From: Planctomycetota bacterium
Lineage (GTDB): Bacteria > Planctomycetota > UBA1135 > GCA-002748355
Direction of reading: 5' to 3'
Assembly: GCA_002748355.1 (NCBI GenBank)
Contig: PDSF01000048.1
Location: 1-62,489, forward strand
Length of the DNA stretch: 62,489 nucleotides
Shown here: positions 55,216 through 62,489 of the stretch, in pieces
Layout of the letters: the number at the start of each line of letters is the position of its first letter
Numbering within the stretch: position 1 is the stretch's first letter
Notes under the pieces: model-generated
Database searches by the model: none
The model's input: the letters and a program-made list of their open reading frames with translations, nothing else
Told to the model about the DNA's origin: nothing
Program-made: the position numbers and the translations under genes

Positions 55216-55234
55216 GCCCCATGCCTCGAGGGGC
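55216..55234. terminator. weak hairpin after the kinase gene
   Basis: GCCCC (55216-55220) and GGGGC (55230-55234) form a 5-bp stem around a 9-nt loop between the convergent kinase and lipoprotein genes. There is no T-run, so this is only a candidate. Confidence 0.25.
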
Positions 55235-55333
55235 CGAGAGAGGATTCCCCCCCTGAGCCCGGACATCTGCGCCCTCAAGAACTCCTCAGCCGACGGGCTT
55301 CGTCACATAGAGCCGAAGCTCCAGACCTATGAA

Positions 55334-55504
55334 TCAGTGGGGGCGCTGCTGCTCGAAGAGCAGTTCGAGAGACTCACCATTGTCGTCGATGTAGAGGAAC
55401 TCGTTCTGCAGCCACTCGCAGGCAGAAAGCGAGGACAGGGTCAGGAGGCCCAGGACCAAGAGCAGGGATCGCAAGCGCCGGGACTGCTGCCTTCTAGTGC
55501 TCAT
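55334..55504 (-). CDS. small lipoprotein overlapping lysA
   Basis: A 56-residue predicted lipoprotein: basic N-terminus, hydrophobic stretch LLLVLGLLTLSSLSAC with lipobox Cys29, and a short acidic tail (EWLQNEFLYIDDNGESLELL). It starts 11 nt inside the 3' end of lysA. In Enterobacteria a small lipoprotein (LptM/YifL) sits near dapF and helps LptD fold. The mature part here does not match that protein, so any link is only positional. The start at ATG 55504 is preferred to 55519 because the lipobox spacing is normal. Function is unknown. Confidence 0.6.
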   Translation of the reverse strand: MSTRRQQSRRLRSLLLVLGLLTLSSLSACEWLQNEFLYIDDNGESLELLFEQQRPH

Positions 55505-56774
55505 CCGTTCCTGCCTCACCTAGATCGAGAACCTGCTCGCACTCGTGCCGCCAGAGTTCCTCGATGGTCTCTTTCCTGCGCACGAGCCGCGCCTCGCCAC
55601 CGTCGATCAGCACTTCGGCGGCGAGCGGCCTGCTGTTGTAGCGACTCCCCATGCTCGCGCCATAGGCTCCTGCCGTCAGGACGGCCAACAAGTCCCCACG
55701 TTCGAGCGCTGGCAGCCGTAGCCCTTGCCCAAGAAAGTCGGCACTCTCGCAGACCGGGCCGACAACATCGACCGGTCGCGGCCCCAGTCCGGCGCGCTCC
55801 TTCACCGTCACGATCTCGTGTTCGGCCGCATAGAGCGCCGGCCGGATCAGCTCGGTCATCGCGGCATCGACCACCGCAAAGTCCTTCTCGCTCCCGTGCT
55901 TGACGTGCAAGACCCGGGTGAGGACCAGGCCGGCATTGCCGACAAGATAGCGCCCCGGCTCCATCAGCAGGCGAAGACCGCGCGGGGTGAGCATCTCGCG
56001 CATCCCCGCCGCGAGCTCTTCGAGGGCGAGCGGTTCATCGAAAGCGCCACGAATCCCCAAGCCGCCACCCATGTCGTAGGCGCAGATGCCCTCGCTACGC
56101 AGCGGATCGGCATCCATCCAATCGAGGACCAGAGCCAAGGCCTCAAGGTAGGGGCCGGGCTCAAGCAGTAGCGAACCCAGATGCACGTGGTAGGCCCGCA
56201 GCTGCACACGCGGATCCGCCCGCAACGAACGCAGCATCGCGTCAGCCACGGCGAAGCCGACGCCGAACTTGTTCTCCTTCTTACCCGTGGAGATATAGGC
56301 GTGGGTCCGTACCGCGACATCAGGATTGAGGCGGATCGCCACGCTGGCTTCGACATCGAGCTCCTGGGCGATGACCTGGATACGCTCCAGCTCGGATGGG
56401 CTCTCGACATTGAGCAGCCCGACACCCTGGCGCAGCGCCTCACGAATCTCCTCGTCCTGCTTCCCGACACCGGCAAAAACGCAGTCGTTCGGATCACAGC
56501 GAGCCCTGAGCGCCCGGGCCAGCTCCCCACCCGAGACGAGGTCAAAGCCAGCCCCCAGCTCGCGTAAGAGCCGCAGTATCGCTTCATTGGAGTTCGCCTT
56601 GACCGCGTAGCGAATGCCCAGCGGCAAAGCAGCGAAGGCCGCCTCCAGTCGCCGGTATCGTTCCCCGATCCCAGCTGCGTCGTATACGTAGACCGGTGTC
56701 CCAACCGCCGCCGCGACATCGGGAAGAGCCACTGCGCCGACTTGCAGCGTGCCCGCTTCGAAGGAAATGCTCAT
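55494..56774 (-). CDS. lysA: diaminopimelate decarboxylase
   Basis: A 426-residue fold-type III PLP enzyme making lysine from meso-diaminopimelate, the last step of lysine synthesis. The PLP lysine sits in RYAVKANSNEAILRLLRELG. Other motifs are FAGVGKQDEEIREAL, NVESPSELERI, RAYHVHLGSLLLE, DMGGGLGIRG, LMEPGRYLVGNAG and VGPVCESADFLGQG with ITAGAYGASMGSRYNSRP-type end. Length is normal. It follows asnB by 45 nt on the minus strand in the same operon, and is overlapped at its 3' end by the small lipoprotein gene. Confidence 0.96.
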   Translation of the reverse strand: MSISFEAGTLQVGAVALPDVAAAVGTPVYVYDAAGIGERYRRLEAAFAALPLGIRYAVKANSNEAILRLLRELGAGFDLVSGGELARALRARCDPNDCVFAGVGKQDEEIREALRQGVGLLNVESPSELERIQVIAQELDVEASVAIRLNPDVAVRTHAYISTGKKENKFGVGFAVADAMLRSLRADPRVQLRAYHVHLGSLLLEPGPYLEALALVLDWMDADPLRSEGICAYDMGGGLGIRGAFDEPLALEELAAGMREMLTPRGLRLLMEPGRYLVGNAGLVLTRVLHVKHGSEKDFAVVDAAMTELIRPALYAAEHEIVTVKERAGLGPRPVDVVGPVCESADFLGQGLRLPALERGDLLAVLTAGAYGASMGSRYNSRPLAAEVLIDGGEARLVRRKETIEELWRHECEQVLDLGEAGTDEH

Positions 56775-56819
56775 GAGGCAAAGAGAGTCTCGCCGCAGCG
56801 GCTCATTTGCAATGACCGA

Positions 56820-58532
56820 CTACGAAGCCGGTGAAGACAGAGCGCCCGAGCAAGCCAAGGCGGCCGCGTGCCACAAGAGGAATGCCCGGCGCCCATCTCC
56901 CGCACGCAGCTCGTTGGTCCAACGCTGAAGGAGGCCGCGATCGATCGCTCCGTGCTCGGGCAAACGCTCCCAGCAGCGATCCAGGAAGCTGCTCTGCCGT
57001 AGCCAAACCTGCAGCGGCAAGCCAAAACCATATTTGGGGCCTTCCCGAAGCGCTGCCGGCAAGTGCCGGGCAAGGAAGCGACGCAGCGGCAGCTTGCTCG
57101 AGCCGTCAAAGCCGGGCGCGGCGCCGCCCATCGCATGCCGTATCAGGGAGGCATCCAGCAAGGGAGCCCGGCCTTCGACCCCGGCAGCGAGCGTCGCCAA
57201 GTCTGCCTTGACGCAGAGATCCTCGGGAAGGTAATGCCTGAGATCACAGAGGCGAGGATCCTCCTCCGCGACGTAGACTGGCCCCGGCACCGAGGCGCTG
57301 CGCCCGAGCAGCCGCTGCACATCGCGCGGGCGGGCCTGTTCCCAAAAAGCTGCGTAGTCCCGGCGGGCAGCGGCGCGGGCAAGGCGACCAAGCTCGCCAT
57401 GCCCATGATTTGCAAAGAGCCTCAGGGGCCAGCCGCCGTAACGACTCGCCCAAGACCAGGCGCGCTGCCGCCGATACCCACCGAAGAGTTCATCCCCGCC
57501 ATCGCCAAGCAGAGCAACCCCCACCCCCTGCTCGCGCACAGCCCGGCTCAGCCCAAAGAGCGCCAGCAGGGAGGCATCTCCAAAGGGCAAACCATGCTGG
57601 GCAAGCAGGCGGGGCAACTCATCCAACAGCTCGGGGCCAAGCTCTATGCGTTCGTGCTCAAAGCCAAGCGCATGGGCGATACGCGCCCCCCGCTCCCCCT
57701 CCTCTCGCCCCTGAACAAAGTCGGCACTGAAGCAGCGAACCCGCAGACCCAGCAGGCGCAAGGCGAGCCCGATCGCCGCGGAATCGAGCCCACCAGAGAG
57801 GAAGAGCGCGACTTCGCGATCCGACTCCAAGCGCCGCTCGACCGCACGCAGGAGCAAGTCCTCGAAGCTCGCCTCGACCGGATCAGGGCGGGAGGGCACC
57901 CGAGAGCTTTCTCCGGAGAGCTGTTCGCAGTGAAGCAGCCCTGGAGGCAGCAGCTCGACTTCGGCGGGAACATGCTCAGGCGCCAGCCAGCCTCGAAGGA
58001 GAAAGCTCTCCATAGCCGCCAAGGACAGCTGCGGCCGGCGCCCTGAGCAAAGGGCAGCGAAGCTAGAGGCGAAGCGCAAGCGGCCGACTTCGTCACGTTT
58101 CAGATAGAGCGGTTTCTCCCCATGAGCATCCCGGCCCAAGACGAGGAGGCGCTGCGCTTCGTCGTAGAGAGCAAAGGCGAACTGCCCCTCAAGCCGCTGC
58201 AGTCCAGCCAAACCTTCGACACGCCAGAGCCGCAAGGGCAACTCCGCATCGTTGCGAGTGGCGACCTCTTCGCCAGCGAAGCGCAGCCGCTCACGCAGGG
58301 CCTGGGCTCCCGCCAGATTGCCGTTGAAGCTAATCCCTAGACTCTGCCCCGAATCGCCAAGCACGATCGGCTGCGGGCAGTCCTGACCACTGATCGCCAG
58401 GCGGGCACAGGCCAAGTGCATCTCGCCCAGCTGGACGCTGCCCGCGTCATCAGCCCCCCGCCAAGCCAGAGCCTTTAGGGCACGGTCGAGCTCAGCGGCG
58501 CTCAGGCCGGTGCCGCCAAAGATTCCGCACAT
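56820..58532 (-). CDS. asnB: asparagine synthetase (glutamine-hydrolysing)
   Basis: A 570-residue class II amidotransferase that makes asparagine. Cys2 (MCGIFGGTG) is the N-terminal glutaminase nucleophile; the domain continues with LRFAGEEVATRNDAELPLRLW and QFAFALYDEAQRLLVLGRDAHGEKPLY. The C-terminal synthetase domain carries the ATP-binding loop LFLSGGLDSAAIGLALRL, ALLGDGGDELFGGYRRQRAWS and VEGRAPLLDASLIRHAM. Length is close to 590-660 for AsnB, slightly short. The start overlaps the upstream epimerase gene by 31 nt. It could act in sugar or peptidoglycan modification as some AsnB paralogues do, but this cannot be decided. Confidence 0.9.
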   Translation of the reverse strand: MCGIFGGTGLSAAELDRALKALAWRGADDAGSVQLGEMHLACARLAISGQDCPQPIVLGDSGQSLGISFNGNLAGAQALRERLRFAGEEVATRNDAELPLRLWRVEGLAGLQRLEGQFAFALYDEAQRLLVLGRDAHGEKPLYLKRDEVGRLRFASSFAALCSGRRPQLSLAAMESFLLRGWLAPEHVPAEVELLPPGLLHCEQLSGESSRVPSRPDPVEASFEDLLLRAVERRLESDREVALFLSGGLDSAAIGLALRLLGLRVRCFSADFVQGREEGERGARIAHALGFEHERIELGPELLDELPRLLAQHGLPFGDASLLALFGLSRAVREQGVGVALLGDGGDELFGGYRRQRAWSWASRYGGWPLRLFANHGHGELGRLARAAARRDYAAFWEQARPRDVQRLLGRSASVPGPVYVAEEDPRLCDLRHYLPEDLCVKADLATLAAGVEGRAPLLDASLIRHAMGGAAPGFDGSSKLPLRRFLARHLPAALREGPKYGFGLPLQVWLRQSSFLDRCWERLPEHGAIDRGLLQRWTNELRAGDGRRAFLLWHAAALACSGALSSPAS

Positions 58533-59455
58533 GCTGCCTGCGCCGCTGCAAGGTCTCGGATCAACTCATCCAAAGCGACAGTGGGCCGGTGCCCAAGCAG
58601 GCGCTGCGCCCTTGAGCTATCCGGCACCCGGTAGCGACAGCGCGTCGACGGTGCACCGTAGCGCCAAGCATCATCGACAAAGCGCAACTGCTCCTTCACC
58701 CCCAGCACTTGAGCCACGCGGGAAGCCAGCCCCCGCATCGAGAGAATACTCTCGCCGCCGAGGTTGACGATTTGGCCGTCCAGGCCCGGCACGCTAGCGA
58801 GCTTTAGCAGCCCCTGCACGGCATCGCGAACGTGCTGAAAACAGCGCACGTCCTCCCCGGCATTGACCAAGGTCATCGGCTTGCCGCGGCGAGCCTGCGA
58901 CACGAGGGTCGGCAGGACCATCCCCGAGTCCATCTCCTGGCTCGGCCCCGAAACGTTGAAGAGTCGGGCCACCCGGCCCGGCCTAGCGCCAGCGGCCACA
59001 TCGAGCACCAGCCGCTCTGCCCGGCGCTTGCCGAGCGGATAGCTGGCACGCGGCCAAGCGCCATACGAGCTGGGCAGCGGATCCTCCTCATGCAGAAGAC
59101 GCCCTTCCCCCTCGCCATAAACCTCGGAGGAAGAGGCGAAGACCAGGCTGGCGTCGCGCGCCTGTGCAGCCTGCATCACCCTCGCCGTGCCTTCGACGCT
59201 GATCTGATAGCAGTCCTGCGGACGGCGCAGCACGTTGACCACCCCCACAATCGAAGCGAGGTGGAAGACGACGCCACCCTGCGGGACCAGCGCCGTGATC
59301 TTTGGATCACGGACATCGAAGCGCTGGACCCCGGGCGAGGGCTCGATGTCGACGGCACGCACGCCGGCGCCGCGGGCCCGAAGCTCTCGGCAAAGCTCGG
59401 CCCCGATCAGGCCAGAGGCCCCAGTCACCAAGACGTCCCGCGAGTGCCAAGCCAT
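58502..59455 (-). CDS. NAD-dependent epimerase/dehydratase
   Basis: A 317-residue extended SDR enzyme of the nucleotide-sugar epimerase type. The cofactor motif is VLVTGASGLIGAELCRELRARG. Later come VVFHLASIVGVVNVL, FASSSEVYGEGE, the catalytic YPLGKRRAERL (Tyr-x3-Lys), VARLFNVSGPSQ, DVRCFQHVRDAVQGLLKLA and GQIVNLGGESILSMRGLASRVA. It would modify a nucleotide sugar such as UDP-glucose or UDP-glucuronate. It lies in the operon between pta and asnB, overlapping asnB by 31 nt and starting 6 nt after pta. Substrate is not known. Confidence 0.85.
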   Translation of the reverse strand: MAWHSRDVLVTGASGLIGAELCRELRARGAGVRAVDIEPSPGVQRFDVRDPKITALVPQGGVVFHLASIVGVVNVLRRPQDCYQISVEGTARVMQAAQARDASLVFASSSEVYGEGEGRLLHEEDPLPSSYGAWPRASYPLGKRRAERLVLDVAAGARPGRVARLFNVSGPSQEMDSGMVLPTLVSQARRGKPMTLVNAGEDVRCFQHVRDAVQGLLKLASVPGLDGQIVNLGGESILSMRGLASRVAQVLGVKEQLRFVDDAWRYGAPSTRCRYRVPDSSRAQRLLGHRPTVALDELIRDLAAAQAACAESLAAPA

Positions 59456-59461
59456 GGGGGC

Positions 59462-60421
59462 TCAGACGTCGCCCGAATCGGGATCTTGCGCAGCGAGAGC
59501 AGCGGCGCAGCAGGCGACCCAATAAACATCTTCGGCCGAGCAACCACGACTAAGGTCGAGACAGGGCCTGGAAAGCCCCTGCAGCAGCGGGCCGATGGCC
59601 GTAAAGCCAGCAAGGCGCTGGGTGAGCTTGTAGGCGATGTTGCCCGAATCCAGATCGGGGAAGATCAGGACGTTGGCTTGGCCGGCCAGCGGCGAATCGG
59701 GGGCCTTGCGCTGGGCCACCGAAGGCACGATCGCGGCATCGACCTGCAACTCGCCATCTACAGGACATCCCAGGCGCTGCTTGGCCAACTCGCTGGCGGC
59801 GCGGACTTTGTCCACACGCGCATGCGCAGCGCTGCCGCGGGTCGAGAACGAGAGGAAGGCGACCTTGGGGTCACTGCCGACAAGGCAGCGATGGGTCACG
59901 ATGGTGCTGCGAGCGATGTCGACGAGCTGTTCGCTACTCGGATCGGGAACAACCCCTCCATCCGCATAGCTAAGAACCAAGTCGTCTCGCGCCATGACGA
60001 AGCAGCTAGAACAAAGAGCGGACCCTTCGGCCAAGCCGACCGTGCCCAAGCCAGCACGGATCACATCTCCAGTGGCGTTCGCAGCACCGGCGACCATCCC
60101 AGCCGCCTCGCCAAGAGCCACCATCGCACCGCCAAACCAGAGAGGATCCTGCAGCTGCTTGCGGGCACCGTCCAGGTCCATGCCCTTGTGCGCACGCTTG
60201 CGCTGCACGAGTGCGGCCATGTCCTCGAAACGGGGGTGTGACTCCGTCTTCGGGGCCTCGGGCGCGTTCAGGACATAGGGCTCGACGACCGCATCTTCGC
60301 GCAGCAGCTCAGCCGCACGGAGGATCCGTTCGTCGCCCCCCTCGGGAAAGACGATGCTCGGACGCGCAGCACGCACCCGTTCGCGCAGGGACTCGAGCAC
60401 TTTTGCCGGTGCAGGAAGCAT
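59462..60421 (-). CDS. pta: phosphate acetyltransferase/butyryltransferase family
   Basis: A 319-residue Pta/PTB-family enzyme that exchanges acetyl groups between acetyl-CoA and phosphate. Visible are IVFPEGGDERILRAAELLRE, AGAANATGDVIRAGLGTVGL, ALCSSCFVMARDDLVLSYAD, CPVDGELQVDAAIVPSVAQRKA and ANVLIFPDLDSGNIAYKLTQRLAG, ending IGPLLQGLSRPCLDLSRGCS. Length fits the short form without the N-terminal regulatory part. No ackA is adjacent. It starts at ATG 60421, 5 nt after the AtuA-like gene. The operon context does not show its acyl specificity. Confidence 0.9.
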   Translation of the reverse strand: MLPAPAKVLESLRERVRAARPSIVFPEGGDERILRAAELLREDAVVEPYVLNAPEAPKTESHPRFEDMAALVQRKRAHKGMDLDGARKQLQDPLWFGGAMVALGEAAGMVAGAANATGDVIRAGLGTVGLAEGSALCSSCFVMARDDLVLSYADGGVVPDPSSEQLVDIARSTIVTHRCLVGSDPKVAFLSFSTRGSAAHARVDKVRAASELAKQRLGCPVDGELQVDAAIVPSVAQRKAPDSPLAGQANVLIFPDLDSGNIAYKLTQRLAGFTAIGPLLQGLSRPCLDLSRGCSAEDVYWVACCAAALAAQDPDSGDV

Positions 60422-60426
60422 CTCGA

Positions 60427-60762
60427 CTACTCCTCGGGCACGAGATCGTCCGGGACATCGAGCTCAAGGTAAAGAAGGCCAAGGCCATGGGTCTTGCCCT
60501 GGGCATCGGTCTTGAGGCTCGCAGAGCCGCCCCCGCCAAGACTGTCCTTCAAGAGGAAGTTGAGGGCGAGGAGGTTAGGAGCCACAAAGCGCTCGACCGG
60601 GCCGAAGGCGATGTCCTTGAAATGCGCCTTTACGCGCTCGGTCGTGAGCTCCTGCTCAAGAAAGCTATAGAGTTCGGGGCTTCGGGCGATGATGCCGACA
60701 TTGCTGCCGTCGCCTTTGTCGCCGGAACGGGCGAGGGCGATGCGGGACAGGGGAACTCGCAC
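60427..60762 (-). CDS. small AtuA-related C-terminal domain protein
   Basis: A 111-residue protein that matches the stand-alone C-terminal domain found in AtuA and related acyclic-terpene/isovalerate proteins: LSRIALARSGDKGDGSNVGI, ARSPELYSFLEQELTTERVKAHF, GPVERFVAPNLLALNFLL and LGGGGSASLKTDAQGKTHG. The large AtuA part is not present here. It begins the operon that continues with pta. The start was set at GTG 60762 because GAGGA (60772-60776) is spaced 9 nt away; the nearer GTG at 60771 has the same site directly abutting it. Function of this domain is not known. Confidence 0.8.
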   Translation of the reverse strand: MRVPLSRIALARSGDKGDGSNVGIIARSPELYSFLEQELTTERVKAHFKDIAFGPVERFVAPNLLALNFLLKDSLGGGGSASLKTDAQGKTHGLGLLYLELDVPDDLVPEE

Positions 60763-60771
60763 GGTGTGCAC

Positions 60772-60776
60772 TCCTC
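60772..60776 (-). promoter_or_regulatory. ribosome binding site for the AtuA-like gene
   Basis: GAGGA on the minus strand lies 9 nt upstream of GTG 60762 and decides that start over GTG 60771 and the far upstream ATG. Confidence 0.65.
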
Positions 60777-60857
60777 GGTTGGATTGGCGGAGGATCGTAG
60801 CAAGGCAGCAGCGGCGGAGCGAAACCGTCATCTGTTGACCTCGGCGAATCTAGCGAT

Positions 60858-60881
60858 TCGCGACGAATCGATTCGTCGCGA
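60858..60881. repeat. 24-bp perfect palindrome, possible operator
   Basis: Positions 60858-60881 read the same on both strands (core CGACGAATCGATTCGTCG, flanked by matching bases). It lies 95-119 nt before the GTG of the AtuA-like gene and downstream of the SDR gene. There is no loop and no T-run, so a dimeric regulator site is likelier than a terminator. Which of the two transcripts it would control is open. Confidence 0.6.
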
Positions 60882-60960
60882 TGCGGCGCCAAGGAATGGG
60901 CCATCCGCGACACTGCCGTTCCCAAGGCAGCCACCTTAAGCTGCGATAGCTTGGCCCTAA

Positions 60961-61018
60961 GCTACTAGAGTCCACCAGCTACTAGAGTCCACCAGCTACT
61001 AGAGCCCACCAACTACTA
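60961..61018. repeat. 17-bp tandem repeat abutting the SDR stop codon
   Basis: The unit GCTACTAGAGTCCACCA occurs at 60961-60977 and 60978-60994, then once with one change at 60995-61011. A diverged fourth start (ACTACTAGAG) at 61012 runs into the SDR stop at 61016-61018. Each unit therefore carries a copy of the 3' end motif of the gene, including its TAG. Confidence 0.9.
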
Positions 61019-61933
61019 GAGATAGTTGCGTCGCAGCCGATAGAGATCTCCCTTCCCCACCTGCTGCACGGCGACGGGATCCCGCCACCAGTCTTCGTCG
61101 ACGCTCAAAATGCGCCCATTCAGGATCTTCGCCGCCGGGCTCAGCAGAAAACGCGCCAGCTCGGCGCCATCCTCCGGCGAGTGGTTCATTTCCCGCGCTG
61201 GATGCGGCCGACCGCTCGCCTTCTCCTCTTCCTCGATCCGCTCAAGGTCGATGGGGCTCAGCGTCATGCCGGGTTCGATGCAATTGATGCGCAGATCCGG
61301 CACTTCCATGTTTTCGGCATAGAGCTGGTCGGTGAAACGGCAGATCGCCGCCTTCGCCGAGGCATAGGCCGTGGCATGTACCCCGACCATCGGAAAGAAG
61401 GCTCCGCCGCCGGCGCAGGTCAAGATGTCGCCACGCTTACGCTCAAGCATGCCCGGCAGGGCCTTCCGGCAGCATAGATAGGTGGTGTAGACGTTGCGGG
61501 CGAAGACACCCATCCACTCGCGCGGATCGGTATCCGGCAGCGCAGCGCCGGCGCCAAAGCCTCCTGCCAGGCAGGCGAGGATGTCGACGCGCCCTTCGCT
61601 CGCCCAGATGTCGCGGAAGAGCCCTTCCACCCCCTGCGGATCGGTCAGGTCGCAGACATGCGAGCGCAGGTCTAGGTCGCGTTGCCGGGCATACTCGACA
61701 GTCTCCGAGAGATTGTCGCGATTGCGCGAGGCAATGATGACCGTTGCCCCATCCCGCGCCAAACGCAGGGCAATAGCCCGGCCAATGTTCCAGCCACCAC
61801 CGGTCACCAGTGCGACCCGCCCCTTGAGCGTGTCGACTTCCACCGGCACTGGCTTCAACTGGGGGGTCGCTCCCGCCCCTCCGCCCACGTGTTCACCATT
61901 TTCCAACAAGCACGCCTCCAATGCTGGGGCCAA
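61016..61933 (-). CDS. SDR-family oxidoreductase
   Basis: A 305-residue short-chain dehydrogenase. The cofactor motif is VALVTGGGWNIGRAIALRLARDG; the catalytic Tyr-x3-Lys is in YASAKAAICRFTDQLYAENM, and INCIEPGMTLSPIDLERIEEE follows. The N-terminal 30 residues (GEHVGGGAGATPQLKPVP) are unusual for SDRs and may not be translated; GTG starts at 61849 or 61843 would give a standard-length protein. ATG 61933 is kept here as the longest form. It is separated from the AtuA-like gene by the repeat and palindrome. Substrate is not known; the fold is shared by many small-molecule reductases. Confidence 0.82.
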   Translation of the reverse strand: MAPALEACLLENGEHVGGGAGATPQLKPVPVEVDTLKGRVALVTGGGWNIGRAIALRLARDGATVIIASRNRDNLSETVEYARQRDLDLRSHVCDLTDPQGVEGLFRDIWASEGRVDILACLAGGFGAGAALPDTDPREWMGVFARNVYTTYLCCRKALPGMLERKRGDILTCAGGGAFFPMVGVHATAYASAKAAICRFTDQLYAENMEVPDLRINCIEPGMTLSPIDLERIEEEEKASGRPHPAREMNHSPEDGAELARFLLSPAAKILNGRILSVDEDWWRDPVAVQQVGKGDLYRLRRNYL

Positions 61934-62009
61934 AGGATGCGTGCCCTGGGCCGGGAAACAAGCCCCCCCCCGATTCGCCCTATCCCCAGCTCATTGATAA
62001 GACAGGGCT

Positions 62010-62423
62010 ATGAAGCAGCACTGGACGATCCTGATTTGGATGCTCGCCGGCGTGATTCTAGGTGGCATTCTCCAATTCACCCTCGAAGCCAAGCCCAAAT
62101 CGGGGCTTGAGATCAACGAAATCCAAGGCCAGCCAGTCATCACCGGCAAAAGTGGCCTCGCCAAACGGAGCAAGCTCGCAAAGGGCGACCGGCTCCTCGC
62201 CGTGACCCTCCATAAGGGTCAGAAGCGGAGCGAGGAGCGCTTAGAGACGGCCACGACCGCAGCTTTCCAGGCAGCGATCGCCAAGACCACTGTCGGCGAT
62301 GTCGTGTGGGTGGAGGTGCAGAGGGCTGGGGCCCAGCATCTGCACTCGCTCTCCATCGACATGAGGGAGGATTCGCCCCGGCGTAGCTGGGTAGCGGTAG
62401 GTGTCAAGGTAGTTGTCGCCTGA
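62010..62423 (+). CDS. small membrane-anchored protein with PDZ-like segment
   Basis: A 137-residue protein beginning MKQHWTILIWMLAGVILGGI, one membrane helix with a short cytoplasmic start. A segment resembling a compact PDZ domain follows (ITGKSGLAKRSKLAKGDRLL, AVTLHKGQKRSEERLETATT, IAKTTVGDVVWVEVQRAG), then a short basic tail. The start looks like that of dicarboxylate symporters, but neither alternative frame after 62423 continues such a protein, and a hairpin follows at once, so this is probably the whole gene. Function is unknown. Confidence 0.55.
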   Translation: MKQHWTILIWMLAGVILGGILQFTLEAKPKSGLEINEIQGQPVITGKSGLAKRSKLAKGDRLLAVTLHKGQKRSEERLETATTAAFQAAIAKTTVGDVVWVEVQRAGAQHLHSLSIDMREDSPRRSWVAVGVKVVVA

Positions 62424-62431
62424 GTAAGGAT

Positions 62432-62461
62432 CCTCACGCGGCCCCCGAGGCTGCTGTGAGG
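62432..62461 (+). terminator. hairpin following the last gene
   Basis: CCTCAC (62432-62437) pairs with GTGAGG (62456-62461), and inner bases (CGGCC with GGCTG) extend the stem. It lies 9 nt after the stop at 62421-62423, followed by GGTTTCGG with only a short T-run. A terminator is plausible. Confidence 0.5.
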
Positions 62462-62489
62462 GGTTTCGGATTGAGGTGGACGGCTGGTG

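Noticed and set aside
58832..60241. 469-codon plus-strand open frame
   Set aside because: Antisense to the epimerase and pta genes; composition is that of a reverse-strand shadow.
62010..62489. Truncated or frameshifted dicarboxylate symporter
   Set aside because: The first 25 residues look similar to symporter N-termini, but neither other frame after the stop at 62423 continues a transporter, and a terminator-like hairpin follows at once.

Overview
The window looks like a chromosomal segment of a GC-rich, diderm member of the Planctomycetota (inference, no marker-gene search run). Several things point that way: secreted FG-GAP and VPS10/BNR-type proteins, an ECF sigma factor directly followed by a membrane Ser/Thr kinase with a TPR tail, an FHA-GAF-AAA sigma-54 activator, and a full outer-membrane/LPS assembly gene set. 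I see no rRNA, tRNA, insertion sequence, prophage or CRISPR array. Coding density is high, and only three gene-free stretches exceed 300 bases.

Layout. 1-6.9 kb: a cobalamin riboswitch on the minus strand drives a secreted protein of the GPGADFIVFENGF type. Divergently lie lysS, a LolC-LolD-LolE-like lipoprotein exporter and a small lipoprotein. 6.9-20.7 kb: mostly large secreted proteins (two tandem VPS10/BNR proteins, one with an inserted PDZ domain, an FG-GAP protein, a cysteine-rich repeat protein and a probable carbohydrate-active enzyme), plus an orphan EboE-like protein. 20.7-34 kb: a glycosyltransferase, a MEMO-family protein, the sigma-54 regulator, a ROK kinase, a TMEM143/DUF3754 membrane protein, an HDAC-like hydrolase, a CCA-enzyme-like nucleotidyltransferase and an RsbU-type phosphatase.

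34-46 kb is an envelope-assembly island: TamB, a BamA/TamA-type barrel with a lipoprotein signal (TamL-like), LptD and a giant LptC/LptA-like protein. 46-52 kb: an RlmM-like rRNA methyltransferase, monomeric isocitrate dehydrogenase, a methyltransferase, and KdsC and KdsD of Kdo synthesis. The Kdo genes fit the LPS transport genes and the Lol exporter, so the window supports an organism with an LPS-bearing outer membrane. 52-55 kb: ECF sigma factor and kinase. 55-61 kb: a tight minus-strand operon (AtuA-like small protein, pta, epimerase, asnB, lysA, small lipoprotein), preceded by a 24-bp perfect palindrome and a 17-bp tandem repeat abutting the stop of an SDR gene. The window ends with a small membrane-anchored protein and a hairpin.

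The strongest candidate for something new is the cobalamin-riboswitch-controlled secreted protein (138-1160), a possible vitamin B12 capture protein. Next is the Tam/Lpt island with its lipoprotein barrel and its oversized LptC/A protein.
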